In this document: one piece after another, positions 21,955-32,139 of the stretch
Layout of the letters: each line of letters begins with the position of its first letter
Numbering within the stretch: the first letter of the stretch is position 1
Source: Saccharospirillum impatiens DSM 12546
GTDB taxonomy: Bacteria; Pseudomonadota; Gammaproteobacteria; Pseudomonadales; Natronospirillaceae
Assembly: GCF_000423605.1 (NCBI RefSeq)
Contig: NZ_AUIH01000024.1
Location: 17,117-81,116 of the forward strand
DNA: 64,000 nt
Reading direction: 5' to 3'
Translations under genes and position numbers: made by a program
The notes under the pieces: generated by a model
Told to the model about the DNA's origin: nothing
Database searches by the model: none
What the model saw: only the letters and a program-made list of their open reading frames with translations

Positions 21955-24900
21955 TTACTCGTCGTTTTCCAGTTCCATGTCGATGCCCAGCGAGCGGATC
22001 TCTTTAACCAGTACGTTAAAGGATTCCGGCATGCCCGGTTCCATCCGATGGTCGCCGTCCACGATGTTTTTGTACATCTTGGTCCGGCCGTTCACATCGT
22101 CCGATTTCACCGTCAGCATTTCCTGCAGGGTATAAGCAGCACCGTAGGCTTCCAGTGCCCACACTTCCATCTCACCGAAGCGCTGACCACCGAACTGCGC
22201 CTTACCACCCAGCGGCTGCTGAGTAACCAGGCTGTAGGAACCTGTGGAACGGGCATGCATCTTGTCGTCGACCAGGTGGTTCAACTTCAACATGTACATG
22301 TAACCGACAGTGGTCCTGTTTTCAAAGGATTCACCGGTACGGCCGTCCCAGAGTTGAATCTGGCCACTATCGTCCAGACCTGCCAAACGCAGCAACTCTT
22401 TAACTTCTTCCTCTTTGGCACCGTCAAATACCGGTGTCGCGATGGGCACACCACCACTGACATTCTTCGCCAGCTCAAGGATTTCCGCATCAGAGAAGTC
22501 TTCCAGAGTTTCCTTGCGGATACCCCGGCCGGACTTATTGTAGACCTCATCCAGGAAGCCGCGAATTTCGCTGACTGCCTTCTGGTCACGGACCATGTCG
22601 TTGATGCGCTTACCCAGACCCTTGGCAGCAGCACCCATGTGCGTCTCCAGAATCTGACCTACGTTCATCCGCGACGGCACGCCCAATGGGTTCAGCACTA
22701 CGTCAACCGGCTCACCCTGGTCATCAAACGGCATATCTTCCACGGGCATGATCACCGAGATCACACCTTTGTTACCGTGACGACCGGCCATCTTGTCACC
22801 GGGCTGGATCTTGCGCTTGACCGCAACGTAACATTTGACGACTTTCAAAACGCCAGGCTGCAGGTCGTCACCGCTCTGCAACTTGCGCTTCTTGTCTTCA
22901 AAACGCGCGTCCTGGTCATCTTTACGCTCTTTCAGCTGGGCTTCGGCTTTTTCCAGCATTTCTGCCAGTGCCTCATCCTGCATGCGCAACTTAAACCAGT
23001 CTTCGCGTGGCAAATCGGCCAAATAGTCTGCGCTCAGCGTATCGCCCTTCTTCAGCGAAGGACCGCCTGCAACAGCCTGACCAATCAGGTTTGCCTGCAT
23101 ACGTTCGAAGACCGTGTCTTCTACGATGCGGTACTCGGCATTCAAATCCTTGCGGAATTCAGCCAGAGCCATGCGCTCAATGTCTTTTGAACGCTGATCG
23201 CGCTCTACCCCATCACGGGTGAAGACCTGAACGTCAATGACGGTACCAACCATGCCACCTTTAACACGCAAGGAAGTGTCTTTCACGTCAGACGCTTTCT
23301 CGCCGAAAATGGCACGCAGCAGTTTTTCTTCCGGTGTCAGCTGAGTCTCGCTCTTCGGCGTGACCTTACCCACCAGGATGTCACCCGGGCCTACTTCGGC
23401 ACCGATGTAAACAACACCCGACTCATCCAGCTTGTTCAGAGCAGACTCGCCCACGTTGGGGATGTCAGCCGTGATCTCTTCAGCACCCAACTTGGTATCG
23501 CGCGCGATACAGGTCAGCTCCTGAATGTGGATGGTGGTAAAACGATCTTCCTGAACCACCTTCTCCGACACCAGAATGGAGTCTTCGAAGTTGTAACCGT
23601 TCCAGGGCATAAAGGCGATACGCATGTTCTGGCCCAGAGCCAGCTCACCCAAATCGACTGAAGGACCGTCGGCCAGAACATCGCCCCGCGCTATTGTCTC
23701 GCCCTGATGGACGATGGAGCGCTGGTTGATACAAGTGTTCTGGTTGGAACGCGTGTATTTGGTCAGGTTGTAAATATCCACGCCGGCGTCGCCGCCCTGG
23801 ATTTCGTCTTCGCTGACTTTAACCACGATTCTTGAAGCATCAACGTATTCAACGTAACCACCGCGACGGGCAGTTACACACACGCCTGAGTCAATCGCGA
23901 CGCTGCGCTCAATACCGGTTCCGACCAGCGGCTTGTCAGCACGCAAGGTTGGTACCGCCTGACGCATCATGTTCGAACCCATCAATGCGCGGTTGGCGTC
24001 ATCGTGCTCCAGGAACGGCACCAGGGCCGCTGCAGCTGATACAACCTGGCGCGGTGATACGTCCATCATGTCGACATTGGCCAACGGCGCCATGGTGAAT
24101 TCGTTCTGATGACGTACCTGAACAAATTCGCCGACGATGTTGTCGTTATCGTCCAGCGGCACGTTCGCCTGAGCAATAGTGTGCTTGGCTTCGTCGATCG
24201 CTGACAGATACACGATATCGCTGGATACCTTACCGTTTGCAACGCGGCGATAAGGTGTTTCCAGGAAGCCGTAGCTGTTAGTACGCGCATAGGTCGACAA
24301 GGAGTTAATCAGACCAATGTTCGGACCTTCCGGCGTTTCAATCGGGCATACCCGGCCGTAGTGCGTCGGGTGCACGTCACGCACTTCGAAACCGGCGCGT
24401 TCACGCGTCAAGCCACCCGGGCCCAATGCAGACACGCGACGCTTGTTGGTAATACCCGACAGTGGATTGTTCTGATCCATAAACTGAGACAGCTGGCTGG
24501 AACCAAAGAATTCCTTGATCGCAGCAGCAACCGGCTTGGCGTTGACCAGATCCTGCGGCATCAGGCCTTCGCTTTCAGCCATAGACAGACGCTCACGGAC
24601 AGCACGCTCAACACGGACCAAACCTACACGGAATTGGTTCTCGGCCATCTCACCAACCGAACGAACACGACGGTTACCCAGGTGGTCAATATCATCCACT
24701 GTGCCAAAACCGTTGCGAATTTCGATCAGAGTGCGCAGCACATCTACGATGTCTTCGTTGCTTAGCGTACCCTCGCCCTCTTCACCTTCACGGCCCAGGC
24801 GACGGTTGAACTTCATCCGCCCAACGCCACTCAGATCATAGCGCTCGCTACTGAAAAACAGGTTCTGAAACAAGGTTTCCGCCGACTCTTTTGTCGGTGG

Positions 24901-26037
24901 CTCGCCAGGGCGCATCATGCGGTAGATTTCTACCAGCGCTTCCAGTGGCGTACTGGTCGGATCGTTCCGCAGTGTATCTGAAATATAAGGACCGCAATCC
25001 AGATCGTTGGTGTACAACAGATCGACTTGCTTCAATTTCAGCTCACGAACCTTCTCGATGATTTCAAGGCTGACTTCATCGTTACAGTTGGCGAATATCT
25101 CGCCACTGGTCGGATCGACCAGGTCTGTCGCCAGTGCCTTGCCAAGCAGGTACTCATCGGGAACAACCACAGTGTCAATGCCGGACTTTTCCAACTGACG
25201 AATGTGGCGCGCGGTAATACGACGTCCGTCTTCGATAAGTACGGTACCGTCTTTGTCTTTGATTTCAAACGCAGCCGTTTCGCCACGCAGGCGATCAGAC
25301 ACGATCTTCATCTCAAACTTGTCACCCTTCAGCTTGAACTCGGACCGTTCGAAAAACATGTCCAGAATCTGCTGATTGGTGTATTCCAGTGCTCGCAACA
25401 GAATCGTCGCCGGCAACTTGCGGCGGCGGTCGATACGCACAAACACCTGATCCTTCGGATCGAACTCAAAGTCAAGCCATGAGCCACGGTAAGGAATGAC
25501 CCGGGCTGAATACAGCAGCTTGCCAGACGAATGCGTCTTACCCTTGTCATGGTCAAAAAAGACACCCGGTGAACGGTGCAGCTGGGACACAACAACACGC
25601 TCGGTACCGTTAACAATAAAGGTACCGTTTTCAGTCATCAGGGGCATTTCGCCCATGTAGACTTCCTGCTCTTTGATGTCCTTGATTGCCTTGCTGGGCG
25701 ACTCTTTGTCGTAAATAATCAGCCGGACTTTGACCCGCAGCGGTGCTGCATAGGTCACGCCACGCAGTTGGCATTCTTTTACGTCGAAGGCCGGGATGCC
25801 CAGCTTATAACTGACGTACTCTAAAGCGGCATTGCCAGAATAGCTGACAATTGGAAATACGGACTTGAAAGCTGCATGCAGCCCACTGTCCATTCGTTCG
25901 GCCGCATCGGTATCGGCCTGTAAAAAATTACGGTAGGAATCCAGTTGTATTGCCAGCAGGTATGGGATGTCCATCACCGGCTTCAATTTGCTGAAATCCT
26001 TACGGATACGCTTTTTCTCGGTGTAAGAGTATGCCAT
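21955..26037 (-). CDS. rpoB: RNA polymerase beta subunit
   Basis: Second largest subunit of RNA polymerase and rifampicin target. The ATG at 26037 ([20 protein letters not shown]) gives 1360 residues. The rifampicin pocket reads [20 protein letters not shown] followed by [11 protein letters not shown]. Compared with the E. coli SEITHKRRIS, Glu523 is replaced by Gly (local 528) and His526 by Asn (local 531). Ser531 and Asp516 equivalents are unchanged. The frame is otherwise complete, including [13 protein letters not shown] and the C-terminus. A 318-bp leader with an attenuator-like hairpin precedes it. Confidence 0.98.
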   Translation of the reverse strand: MAYSYTEKKRIRKDFSKLKPVMDIPYLLAIQLDSYRNFLQADTDAAERMDSGLHAAFKSVFPIVSYSGNAALEYVSYKLGIPAFDVKECQLRGVTYAAPLRVKVRLIIYDKESPSKAIKDIKEQEVYMGEMPLMTENGTFIVNGTERVVVSQLHRSPGVFFDHDKGKTHSSGKLLYSARVIPYRGSWLDFEFDPKDQVFVRIDRRRKLPATILLRALEYTNQQILDMFFERSEFKLKGDKFEMKIVSDRLRGETAAFEIKDKDGTVLIEDGRRITARHIRQLEKSGIDTVVVPDEYLLGKALATDLVDPTSGEIFANCNDEVSLEIIEKVRELKLKQVDLLYTNDLDCGPYISDTLRNDPTSTPLEALVEIYRMMRPGEPPTKESAETLFQNLFFSSERYDLSGVGRMKFNRRLGREGEEGEGTLSNEDIVDVLRTLIEIRNGFGTVDDIDHLGNRRVRSVGEMAENQFRVGLVRVERAVRERLSMAESEGLMPQDLVNAKPVAAAIKEFFGSSQLSQFMDQNNPLSGITNKRRVSALGPGGLTRERAGFEVRDVHPTHYGRVCPIETPEGPNIGLINSLSTYARTNSYGFLETPYRRVANGKVSSDIVYLSAIDEAKHTIAQANVPLDDNDNIVGEFVQVRHQNEFTMAPLANVDMMDVSPRQVVSAAAALVPFLEHDDANRALMGSNMMRQAVPTLRADKPLVGTGIERSVAIDSGVCVTARRGGYVEYVDASRIVVKVSEDEIQGGDAGVDIYNLTKYTRSNQNTCINQRSIVHQGETIARGDVLADGPSVDLGELALGQNMRIAFMPWNGYNFEDSILVSEKVVQEDRFTTIHIQELTCIARDTKLGAEEITADIPNVGESALNKLDESGVVYIGAEVGPGDILVGKVTPKSETQLTPEEKLLRAIFGEKASDVKDTSLRVKGGMVGTVIDVQVFTRDGVERDQRSKDIERMALAEFRKDLNAEYRIVEDTVFERMQANLIGQAVAGGPSLKKGDTLSADYLADLPREDWFKLRMQDEALAEMLEKAEAQLKERKDDQDARFEDKKRKLQSGDDLQPGVLKVVKCYVAVKRKIQPGDKMAGRHGNKGVISVIMPVEDMPFDDQGEPVDVVLNPLGVPSRMNVGQILETHMGAAAKGLGKRINDMVRDQKAVSEIRGFLDEVYNKSGRGIRKETLEDFSDAEILELAKNVSGGVPIATPVFDGAKEEEVKELLRLAGLDDSGQIQLWDGRTGESFENRTTVGYMYMLKLNHLVDDKMHARSTGSYSLVTQQPLGGKAQFGGQRFGEMEVWALEAYGAAYTLQEMLTVKSDDVNGRTKMYKNIVDGDHRMEPGMPESFNVLVKEIRSLGIDMELENDE

Positions 26038-26355
26038 CAGCAATCCCCAGCTTGTTCACCAACGGTGGGTCTGAGCGGTTGACGGTCAAAGTCGGTGAGG
26101 ACCAATGCCCGCCATTCGGTAGTGCGATGATTGCCAGACGTCAACAATCATCCCGAAATCTGTCGCTTCCTGCGCTCCTCCTCTTATCGGAGGCCCCTGG
26201 CGTTTGCCATCGTCCTGACGGATCGATGCGGTCAATCCGCCTTACTTGATCGGGGTGCTCAGAAACTTTTGCTTCTGAGACACGAAAAGGCCGACGGCCA
26301 ATGGCCGCCAGCCAATTCGACTGAATTGCCTATTTGCAATCCAGAACCATCGAAG
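26038..26355 (-). promoter_or_regulatory. rplL-rpoB intercistronic region
   Basis: This 318-bp gap contains an attenuator-like hairpin (26285-26313) and a second hairpin with 7-bp arms CTCAGAA / TTCTGAG (26258-26279). No small gene or strong promoter was seen. In E. coli the equivalent gap holds an attenuator and an RNase III site that set the ratio of L7/L12 to beta subunit. The same role is inferred here. Confidence 0.55.
26285..26313 (-). terminator. Attenuator-like hairpin between rplL and rpoB
   Basis: On the minus strand GGCTGGCGGCC, loop ATT, GGCCGTCGGCC forms an 11-bp stem with two wobble pairs, followed directly by TTTT and then CGTG. The T run is short, so partial termination is more likely than complete termination. 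Confidence 0.6.
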
Positions 26356-26730
26356 TTACTTAACTTCCACGGTTGCGCCAGCTTCTTCAAGCTTGGCTTT
26401 GATCTGCTCAACTTCGTCTTTGCTAGCAGCTTCTTTAACTGCAGCAGGAGCGCCGTCGACCAGGCCTTTGGCTTCTTTCAAGCCAAGACCTGTGATCTCA
26501 CGAACAACCTTGATCACGTTTACTTTCTTCTCACCAGCAGAAGTCAGGATAACGTCGAATTCAGTTTGCTCTTCAGCAGCTTCGCCGCCAGCAGCAGGAC
26601 CAGCAGCAACAGCTACAGCAGCCTGGGCAGAAACGCCAAACTTCTCTTCCATTGCTTCAACCAGAGCTACAACGTCCATTACAGACATTTCAGCAATGGC
26701 GTTCAAGATATCTTCATTGGACAGTGCCAT
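26356..26730 (-). CDS. rplL: 50S ribosomal protein L7/L12
   Basis: Multi-copy stalk protein that recruits translational GTPases. The ATG at 26730 ([20 protein letters not shown]) gives 124 residues. It has an N-terminal dimerisation helix, an Ala/Gly-rich hinge ([19 protein letters not shown]) and the C-terminal domain with [20 protein letters not shown]. It follows rplJ by about 50 bp and shares its leader. Confidence 0.98.
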   Translation of the reverse strand: MALSNEDILNAIAEMSVMDVVALVEAMEEKFGVSAQAAVAVAAGPAAGGEAAEEQTEFDVILTSAGEKKVNVIKVVREITGLGLKEAKGLVDGAPAAVKEAASKDEVEQIKAKLEEAGATVEVK

Positions 26731-26781
26731 GTTACTAATCTCCAAAAATTCTCAAAAATGTTCAAACAAGCTGCGTAACGA

Positions 26782-27312
26782 TTACGCGGCTTCTTTTTTC
26801 TTGTCGGCAACAGCCGCCATAACACGGGTGATAGAGGATGGTACCTCGTTGAGCGTACGCGCCAGCTTGGTAACCGGTGCCAACGTAACGTTGGCCAGCA
26901 TTCCCAGAGCTTCGTGACGCGTCGGCAATTTCGCCAGACGATCAATTTGGTCCGCACCCATCAGTTCACCACCAACGGCCAGCGATTTCACTTCGAACTT
27001 TTCAACGTCTTTCGCGAAGTCTTTGAAAAGTCGAGCGGCAGCACCCGGGTCTTCCATAGAGAAGGCCAGCAGAGTCGGTCCGACCAAAGCGGAATGAGCC
27101 ACTTCGTATTCGGTACCCTCAAACGCACGCTTGGCCAAAGAATTCTTGACTACACGTACGAAGATTTTCTGCTCACGGGCCTGCTTACGCAGGTTATCCA
27201 TATCTGAAACGGTTACACCGCGTGCATCCGCGATCACCAGAGACAGAGCGTTGGCAGCAACTGCATTCACCTCGGTGACAATGGCTTTCTTGTCTTCGAG
27301 ATTCAGCGCCAC
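26782..27312 (-). CDS. rplJ: 50S ribosomal protein L10
   Basis: Stalk base protein that holds L7/L12 dimers. In E. coli the L10-L12 complex represses the operon at the leader. The GTG at 27312 is chosen as start (protein begins MALNLEDKKAIVTEVNAVAA): AGGAGA lies just upstream and the family starts this way. This gives 176 residues. An ATG 13 codons upstream adds a non-conserved segment. LVGPTLLAFSMEDPGAAARL is typical. Confidence 0.96.
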   Translation of the reverse strand: MALNLEDKKAIVTEVNAVAANALSLVIADARGVTVSDMDNLRKQAREQKIFVRVVKNSLAKRAFEGTEYEVAHSALVGPTLLAFSMEDPGAAARLFKDFAKDVEKFEVKSLAVGGELMGADQIDRLAKLPTRHEALGMLANVTLAPVTKLARTLNEVPSSITRVMAAVADKKKEAA

Positions 27313-27608
27313 AATCTTTCTCCTACTATTTTCTGGCTTAGCCAGGCCCAATTGAGCCTGTCACCATCGAAGGTCCGAAGACCCTGTGTTTTGACCCCCT
27401 TCGAGGTCAACGGTGGTAGGATCCAGCCCAATAAAAACCGAATCGGGGTCCACCGTCTGCGTAGGACATTAAGGGAACCGGGCGTCAACGATTCATAAAA
27501 CCTCAGCCCTGAACCCACCTACGGTCTTTGACAATTCCCGCGAGCGACGCTCGCGAGAACCCCAAAGTCCTGTTGCACTGCCCATCTATAAACAGGCAGC
27601 GACTTAAA
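27313..27608 (-). ncRNA. L10-type mRNA leader of rplJ-rplL
   Basis: The 296-bp gap between rplA and rplJ has no gene. On the minus strand it contains CTACGCAGACGGTGGACC, close to the conserved CTGCGTAGACGGTGACAG element of the E. coli rplJ leader. It also holds a strong hairpin with 12-bp arms (27535-27559, TTCTCGCGAGCG / CGCTCGCGGGAA). This fits an L10-binding autoregulatory leader, with the hairpin as a possible processing or readthrough signal after rplA. No convincing separate promoter was found. Confidence 0.65.
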
Positions 27609-28304
27609 TCAGATAACCAGTGAGCTCTGATCGATTGCAATGCCAGGACCCATGGTCGAGGACACAGAAATCTTCTTCAGATACACACCTTTTGCAGAAG
27701 ACGGCTTCAACCGCTTCAGGTCAGCAATAATAGCTTCTGCGTTCTCTTTAATGGCGTTCGGCTCAAAAGCCACCTTGCCAATGCAAGCGTGGATGATGCC
27801 GTTCTTGTCAGTACGGAAACGCGCCTGACCAGCCTTGGCGTTTTTAACAGCCGTAGCGACGTCCGGGGTTACGGTACCAACCTTCGGGTTTGGCATCAGA
27901 CCACGAGGACCCAACACCTGACCCAACTGGCCAACAACGCGCATTGCATCCGGAGAAGCGATAACCACGCCGAAGTTCAGATCGCCGCCTTTGATTTGCT
28001 CGGCCAGATCTTCCATACCGACAACATCCGCACCGGCTTCTTTTGCCGCTTCGGCGTTGGCGCCCTGGGCAAATACCGCGATACGCACGTCTTTACCTGT
28101 ACCATTCGGCAGCACTGTAGAGCCACGAACATTCTGGTCAGATTTACGAGCATCGATACCGAGATTAACGGACAGATCAACAGACTCTGCGAATTTGACG
28201 GTCGACAGCTCTTTCAACAGGGCAACAGCGTCTTCGATGCTATAAACCTTGGTTGCGTCAACTTTTTCGCGCGCGACTTTGGCGCGCTTGCTCAGCTTAG
28301 CCAT
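27609..28304 (-). CDS. rplA: 50S ribosomal protein L1
   Basis: L1-stalk protein that helps release deacylated tRNA and, in E. coli, represses rplK-rplA. The 231 residues begin [20 protein letters not shown]. The signature [20 protein letters not shown] is complete. The start overlaps the rplK stop (TAATG), giving translational coupling. Confidence 0.98.
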   Translation of the reverse strand: MAKLSKRAKVAREKVDATKVYSIEDAVALLKELSTVKFAESVDLSVNLGIDARKSDQNVRGSTVLPNGTGKDVRIAVFAQGANAEAAKEAGADVVGMEDLAEQIKGGDLNFGVVIASPDAMRVVGQLGQVLGPRGLMPNPKVGTVTPDVATAVKNAKAGQARFRTDKNGIIHACIGKVAFEPNAIKENAEAIIADLKRLKPSSAKGVYLKKISVSSTMGPGIAIDQSSLVI

Positions 28305-28738
28305 TACTCAACACCCTCTACATTCAGACCCATGCTACGAGCAGAGCCCGCAATCGTACGAACCGCTGCATCCATATCGGCTGCCGTCAGGTCCGGATCC
28401 TTGGTGGTGGCAATCTCTTCCAACTGAGCACGGGTAACGGTACCGACTTTCTCAGTGTTAGGACGACCTGAACCACTCTTAATACCGGCTGCTTTTTTCA
28501 GCAGAATCGCGGCTGGCGGAGTCTTGGTAACAAAGGTAAAGCTGCGATCACTGTATACAGTAATAACAACAGGAATCGGCAAACCCGGCTCAGTGCTCTG
28601 GGTCTCGGCATTGAACGCCTTACAGAATTCCATGATGTTCACGCCATGCTGACCCAGCGCCGGACCTACCGGGGGGCTCGGGTTGGCTTGACCTGCCTTT
28701 ACTTGCAGCTTGATATAAGCATTAACTTTCTTGGCCAT
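28304..28738 (-). CDS. rplK: 50S ribosomal protein L11
   Basis: Factor-binding-centre protein needed for the RelA stringent response and the thiostrepton target. The 144 residues begin [20 protein letters not shown]. The proline-rich N-domain [20 protein letters not shown] and the C-domain RNA-binding part ending [16 protein letters not shown] are typical. It is followed immediately by rplA. Confidence 0.98.
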   Translation of the reverse strand: MAKKVNAYIKLQVKAGQANPSPPVGPALGQHGVNIMEFCKAFNAETQSTEPGLPIPVVITVYSDRSFTFVTKTPPAAILLKKAAGIKSGSGRPNTEKVGTVTRAQLEEIATTKDPDLTAADMDAAVRTIAGSARSMGLNVEGVE

Positions 28739-28846
28739 GATAACCTCTCATTTGGGTGGTAACGCCGCTAGGCTCCCCGTCAAACATTACAGACAACAAA
28801 ACCCCGAAGCCGTTTTCGACCCCAGGGCATGCAGCCTGCCTGCGCA

Positions 28847-29383
28847 TCAGGTCATTTTTTCGATCTGAGTAAACTCCAGCTCGACCGGTGTTGCCCGACC
28901 GAAGATCGACACCGAGACCTGCACCCGGTTCTTCTCGTAATTCACTTTCTCGACCGTGCCGTTGAAATCAGCAAACGGACCGTCATTGACCCGAACAACC
29001 TCGCCCGGCTCATAAATAGTCTTCTGCGTAGGCTTGTCGACACCTTCTTTGACGCGCTGCAGAATGCCATCCGCTTCGCGACTCGTCAGCGGAGCTGGCT
29101 TTTCCGGCGTACCGCCAATAAAGCCCATCACCCGGGGAATTTCTTTCACCAGGTGCCAGGTATCGTCATCCATTTCCATTTCAACCAGGACGTAGCCCGG
29201 GTAAAACTTACGCTCACTCTTGCGTTTCTTGCCGTCGCGCATTTCAACGACAGACTCTGTAGGCACCAGGATTTCGCCAAACTTGTCCTGCATGCCCTTT
29301 AATTCAACCTGCTCCTGCAAGGAAGCAGCAACGCGCTTCTCAAACCCTGAATAGGCGTGTACAACAAACCAGCGCTTGGCCAT
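28847..29383 (-). CDS. nusG: Transcription elongation/antitermination factor NusG
   Basis: Binds RNA polymerase and, through its KOW domain, Rho or S10. The ATG at 29383 ([20 protein letters not shown]) gives 178 residues with AAAGGAG at the right distance; a longer frame with 21 extra codons is not supported. The NGN domain covers about residues 1-110. The KOW segment is [20 protein letters not shown]. It follows secE by 11 bp. Confidence 0.98.
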   Translation of the reverse strand: MAKRWFVVHAYSGFEKRVAASLQEQVELKGMQDKFGEILVPTESVVEMRDGKKRKSERKFYPGYVLVEMEMDDDTWHLVKEIPRVMGFIGGTPEKPAPLTSREADGILQRVKEGVDKPTQKTIYEPGEVVRVNDGPFADFNGTVEKVNYEKNRVQVSVSIFGRATPVELEFTQIEKMT

Positions 29384-29394
29384 ATCGATCTCCT

Positions 29395-29763
29395 TTAACC
29401 AATAATCCGGGATACAACCAATCCCAGCAGAGAATCGACACCCCAAAGAATCAGGGCCACTACCAACACGACGCCAATCACAACCAGACTGGTCTGGGTG
29501 GTTTCCTGCCGGGTCGGCCAGACTACCTTGCGCACTTCAACCCAGGCTTCCTTGCGCAACCGATTAATGTATTTGCCACGCGCGGTTGTCAGGGCTATCC
29601 CGACCGCGACCAGAGACACAAACACAACCGCCAGCGCACGCACCAGCATGGACTGGTCGCCAAAATAGAAGTTACCGCCGATAACGACAATCATCAGCGC
29701 GGCGACAACGATCCACTTGATCCAATCTAGGGCGGTATTATTCGACTCAACCTGAGCGTTCAT
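29395..29763 (-). CDS. secE: Preprotein translocase subunit SecE
   Basis: Clamp subunit of the SecYEG channel. The 122 residues have three membrane segments (about 13-33, 40-60, 90-115), the three-TM gammaproteobacterial form. The conserved amphipathic region [20 protein letters not shown] precedes the last segment. It lies between tRNA-Trp and nusG, probably on the same transcript as the tRNA. Confidence 0.97.
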   Translation of the reverse strand: MNAQVESNNTALDWIKWIVVAALMIVVIGGNFYFGDQSMLVRALAVVFVSLVAVGIALTTARGKYINRLRKEAWVEVRKVVWPTRQETTQTSLVVIGVVLVVALILWGVDSLLGLVVSRIIG

Positions 29764-29842
29764 GCGGTGGACACCTTAACTCTGGATAAATTCAGCACTG
29801 CAACTTCCCAGCACTGCAACTGTGAATCTTGGGACGCTTTAA

Positions 29843-29918
29843 TGGCAGGCCAGGAGGGACTCGAACCCCCAACCCCCGGTTTTGGAGACCGGTGCTCTAC
29901 CAATTGAACTACTGGCCT
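29843..29918 (-). tRNA. tRNA-Trp (CCA)
   Basis: 76 nt with encoded 3' CCA. The acceptor arms AGGCCAG/CTGGCCT pair fully. The anticodon loop CTCCAAA with stem CCGGT/ACCGG gives anticodon CCA, and the T arm contains GTTCGAGTC. It lies directly before secE and after tuf copy 2, the arrangement known in Pseudomonas. Its promoter is at 29939-29967. Confidence 0.98.
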
Positions 29919-29938
29919 GTAAAGCAACTGGGCGGCGG

Positions 29939-29967
29939 ATTCTATGCTAACTACCGCGCAGTTTCAA
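29939..29967 (-). promoter_or_regulatory. Promoter of tRNA-Trp-secE-nusG
   Basis: Minus strand: TTGAAA (29962-29967), 17-bp spacer, TAGAAT (29939-29944), then the GC-rich discriminator CCGCCGCCC and the tRNA start 21 bp downstream of the -10. It is a strong match to a stable-RNA type promoter. Confidence 0.8.
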
Positions 29968-30191
29968 GCACTTAGGTGGCTTTTTTCAGGAAACGAACGA
30001 ACCACAGAGGCATCGCTTCCTTCCAATCAGCTCAAACCCACTTCCAACATGGGCTGAAACCAACCAAACTCCCTAACTACACCGGTTCGCCTCAACGACT
30101 TACCGGATTTATAGCCGGAGACAGAGCTCCGGCGGCAGGACTTACAAGGCACCTTAGGAGCCTTGCAGCTGTTAGCGATAAGCCGTTAACT

Positions 30192-30226
30192 ACGAGCCGC
30201 TACAAACCGCTCATAGCTCTCAGCTC
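30192..30226. repeat. tuf 3'-flanking repeat, copy 2
   Basis: Matches 13164-13198 at about 31 of 35 positions and includes the same 19-mer (30208-30226). The sequence between it and the tuf stop codon has diverged between the two loci. This points either to gene conversion running past the coding region or to a mobile small repeat at both sites. Confidence 0.55.
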
Positions 30227-30237
30227 AAAGCCGACCT

Positions 30238-31434
30238 TTACTCAATGATCTTCGCTACAACACCCGCACCTACGGTACGGCCGCCTTCACGAATCGCAAA
30301 ACGCAGACCTTCGTCCATCGCAATCGGAGCGATCAGGGTAACGTCCATCTTGACGTTATCGCCTGGCATGACCATCTCTACGCCTTCCGGCAGTTCACAG
30401 GCACCGGTTACGTCGGTGGTGCGGAAGTAGAACTGCGGACGATAGCCTTTGAAGAATGGCGTGTGACGACCACCTTCGTCTTTGCTCAGCACGTATACTT
30501 CAGCTTCGAACCTGGTGTGCGGCGTGATTGAACCGGGCTTGGCCAGTACCTGACCACGCTCGATGTCATCACGCTTGGTGCCACGCAGCAGCGCGCCAAT
30601 GTTCTCACCGGCACGACCTTCATCGAGCAGCTTGCGGAACATTTCAACACCGGTAACAACGGTCTTGGTGGTGTCGTGGATACCAATAACTTCCACTTCT
30701 TCACCAGACTTGATGATGCCACGCTCAACACGACCGGTTACAACCGTACCGCGACCGGAGATCGAGAATACGTCTTCAATAGGCATCAGGAACGGCTGAT
30801 CAATCGCGCGCTCCGGCTCTGGAATGTAGCTATCCAGCGCTTCAACCAGCTTCTTAACAGCGGTTGTGCCCATTTCGTTGTCGTCTTTGCCTTCCAGCGC
30901 CATCAGCGCAGAGCCGATGATGATCGGCGTGTCGTCGCCCGGAAAGTCATACATGGACAGCAGGTCACGCACTTCCATCTCAACCAGTTCCAGCAGCTCT
31001 TCGTCATCGACCATGTCCGCTTTGTTCAGGAACACAACGATGAAGGGCACGCCGACCTGACGGGACAGCAGGATGTGCTCACGCGTTTGCGGCATCGGGC
31101 CGTCAGCAGCGGAACAGACCAGGATAGCGCCGTCCATCTGAGCCGCACCGGTGATCATGTTTTTCACATAGTCGGCGTGGCCCGGGCAGTCAACGTGCGC
31201 ATAGTGACGAGCCGGTGAATCGTATTCAACGTGAGAGGTCGCAATGGTAATACCACGCTCACGCTCTTCCGGTGCGTTGTCGATGCCGTCAAACGCAACG
31301 GAGGCGCCTGTGCCCCACACTTCATGACAAACGCGCGTCAGCGCCGCCGTCAGAGTAGTTTTACCGTGGTCAACGTGACCGATGGTGCCGACGTTTACGT
31401 GCGGCTTGGTACGCTCAAAAGTAGCTTTAGACAT
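30238..31434 (-). CDS. tufB: Elongation factor Tu, copy 2 (tRNA-tufB locus)
   Basis: Second 398-residue EF-Tu. It is almost identical to the copy at 13210, with three residue differences ([22 protein letters not shown] and the C-terminal Glu). By eye about two dozen nucleotide differences exist. They cluster toward the ends and around codons 137-145, while the middle third is identical, as expected from gene conversion. It follows tRNA-Thr and precedes tRNA-Trp-secE. Confidence 0.98.
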   Translation of the reverse strand: MSKATFERTKPHVNVGTIGHVDHGKTTLTAALTRVCHEVWGTGASVAFDGIDNAPEERERGITIATSHVEYDSPARHYAHVDCPGHADYVKNMITGAAQMDGAILVCSAADGPMPQTREHILLSRQVGVPFIVVFLNKADMVDDEELLELVEMEVRDLLSMYDFPGDDTPIIIGSALMALEGKDDNEMGTTAVKKLVEALDSYIPEPERAIDQPFLMPIEDVFSISGRGTVVTGRVERGIIKSGEEVEVIGIHDTTKTVVTGVEMFRKLLDEGRAGENIGALLRGTKRDDIERGQVLAKPGSITPHTRFEAEVYVLSKDEGGRHTPFFKGYRPQFYFRTTDVTGACELPEGVEMVMPGDNVKMDVTLIAPIAMDEGLRFAIREGGRTVGAGVVAKIIE

Positions 31435-31534
31435 AGTCCCAGCCTCTCACCTGGATTCACATAAGCAAAAGGCAGCCACTGCAAAGTGCCTGCCTTTCGA
31501 TTCATTCAGCCAGCCAAAACGCCGGCCACAAATA

Positions 31535-31609
31535 TGGTGCTCACGATGAGACTCGAACTCATGACCTCTCCATTACCAATGGAGTGCTCTACCACTGAGC
31601 TACGCGAGC
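31535..31609 (-). tRNA. tRNA-Thr (GGT)
   Basis: 75 nt with encoded CCA. The acceptor arms GCTCGCG/CGTGAGC pair with one wobble. The anticodon arm CTCCATTGGTAATGGAG reads anticodon GGT, and the T arm is ATGAGTTCGAGTCTCAT. It is the last of the Tyr-Gly-Thr cluster, about 100 bp before tuf copy 2. Confidence 0.98.
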
Positions 31610-31671
31610 AAACGAACACTGCAGACAGACCAGAAGGAACAACCCGAAGGCCGACTTTCAACAACACTATC

Positions 31672-31745
<74 letters not shown>

Positions 31746-31766
31746 ACTGCCTCCGGAAGGAGGAAA

Positions 31767-31851
<85 letters not shown>

Positions 31852-31863
31852 AAACCGGGCGGA

Positions 31864-31892
31864 AGTTTGCATGAAGCCTGTCATGGTGTCAA
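31864..31892 (-). promoter_or_regulatory. Promoter of tRNA-Tyr-Gly-Thr-tuf
   Basis: Minus strand: TTGACA (31887-31892), 17-bp spacer, CAAACT (31864-31869) preceded by TG, then the GC-rich discriminator TCCGCCCGG. The -10 is weaker than at the other stable-RNA promoters in the window. Upstream to 32139 about 250 bp hold no gene or clear signal. Confidence 0.7.
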
Positions 31893-32139
31893 CTCTGACC
31901 GTTAAATTTTTCTCAATCAGAACAAGCACTTAGACTACATGAAACCGGATAAAACCCACCTTGCCTAACAAGGAGGCGCGCATAGTATTGATTATGGGAT
32001 TGAAATGCAACTGTTCGACGAGGGTTTTGCACCACCGTTTGAGGGTGGCGTCACTGCCAGTAAACCCTGACAGGTACTGGTTAGCAACCACCCAGGCAGG
32101 AAGCGCCTCTGACGAGAAGGAGCGCCAGCAGGCGTTCCG

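Larger units (their letters stand above)
29919..30237 (-). other. Gap between tuf copy 2 and tRNA-Trp
   Basis: This 319-bp stretch has no gene. Read in the minus direction it holds the tuf 3'-flanking repeat (30192-30226), a short hairpin GCCGGAG/CTCCGGC (30114-30133), and near its end the tRNA-Trp promoter. No clear rho-independent terminator with a T tract was found after tuf copy 2, so some readthrough is possible. Confidence 0.6.

Noticed and set aside
21925..23190. Long plus-strand open frame of about 420 codons
   Set aside because: Lies wholly antisense to rpoB and the rpoB-rpoC junction. The composition is a reverse-frame shadow with no recognisable motif, while rpoB is complete.
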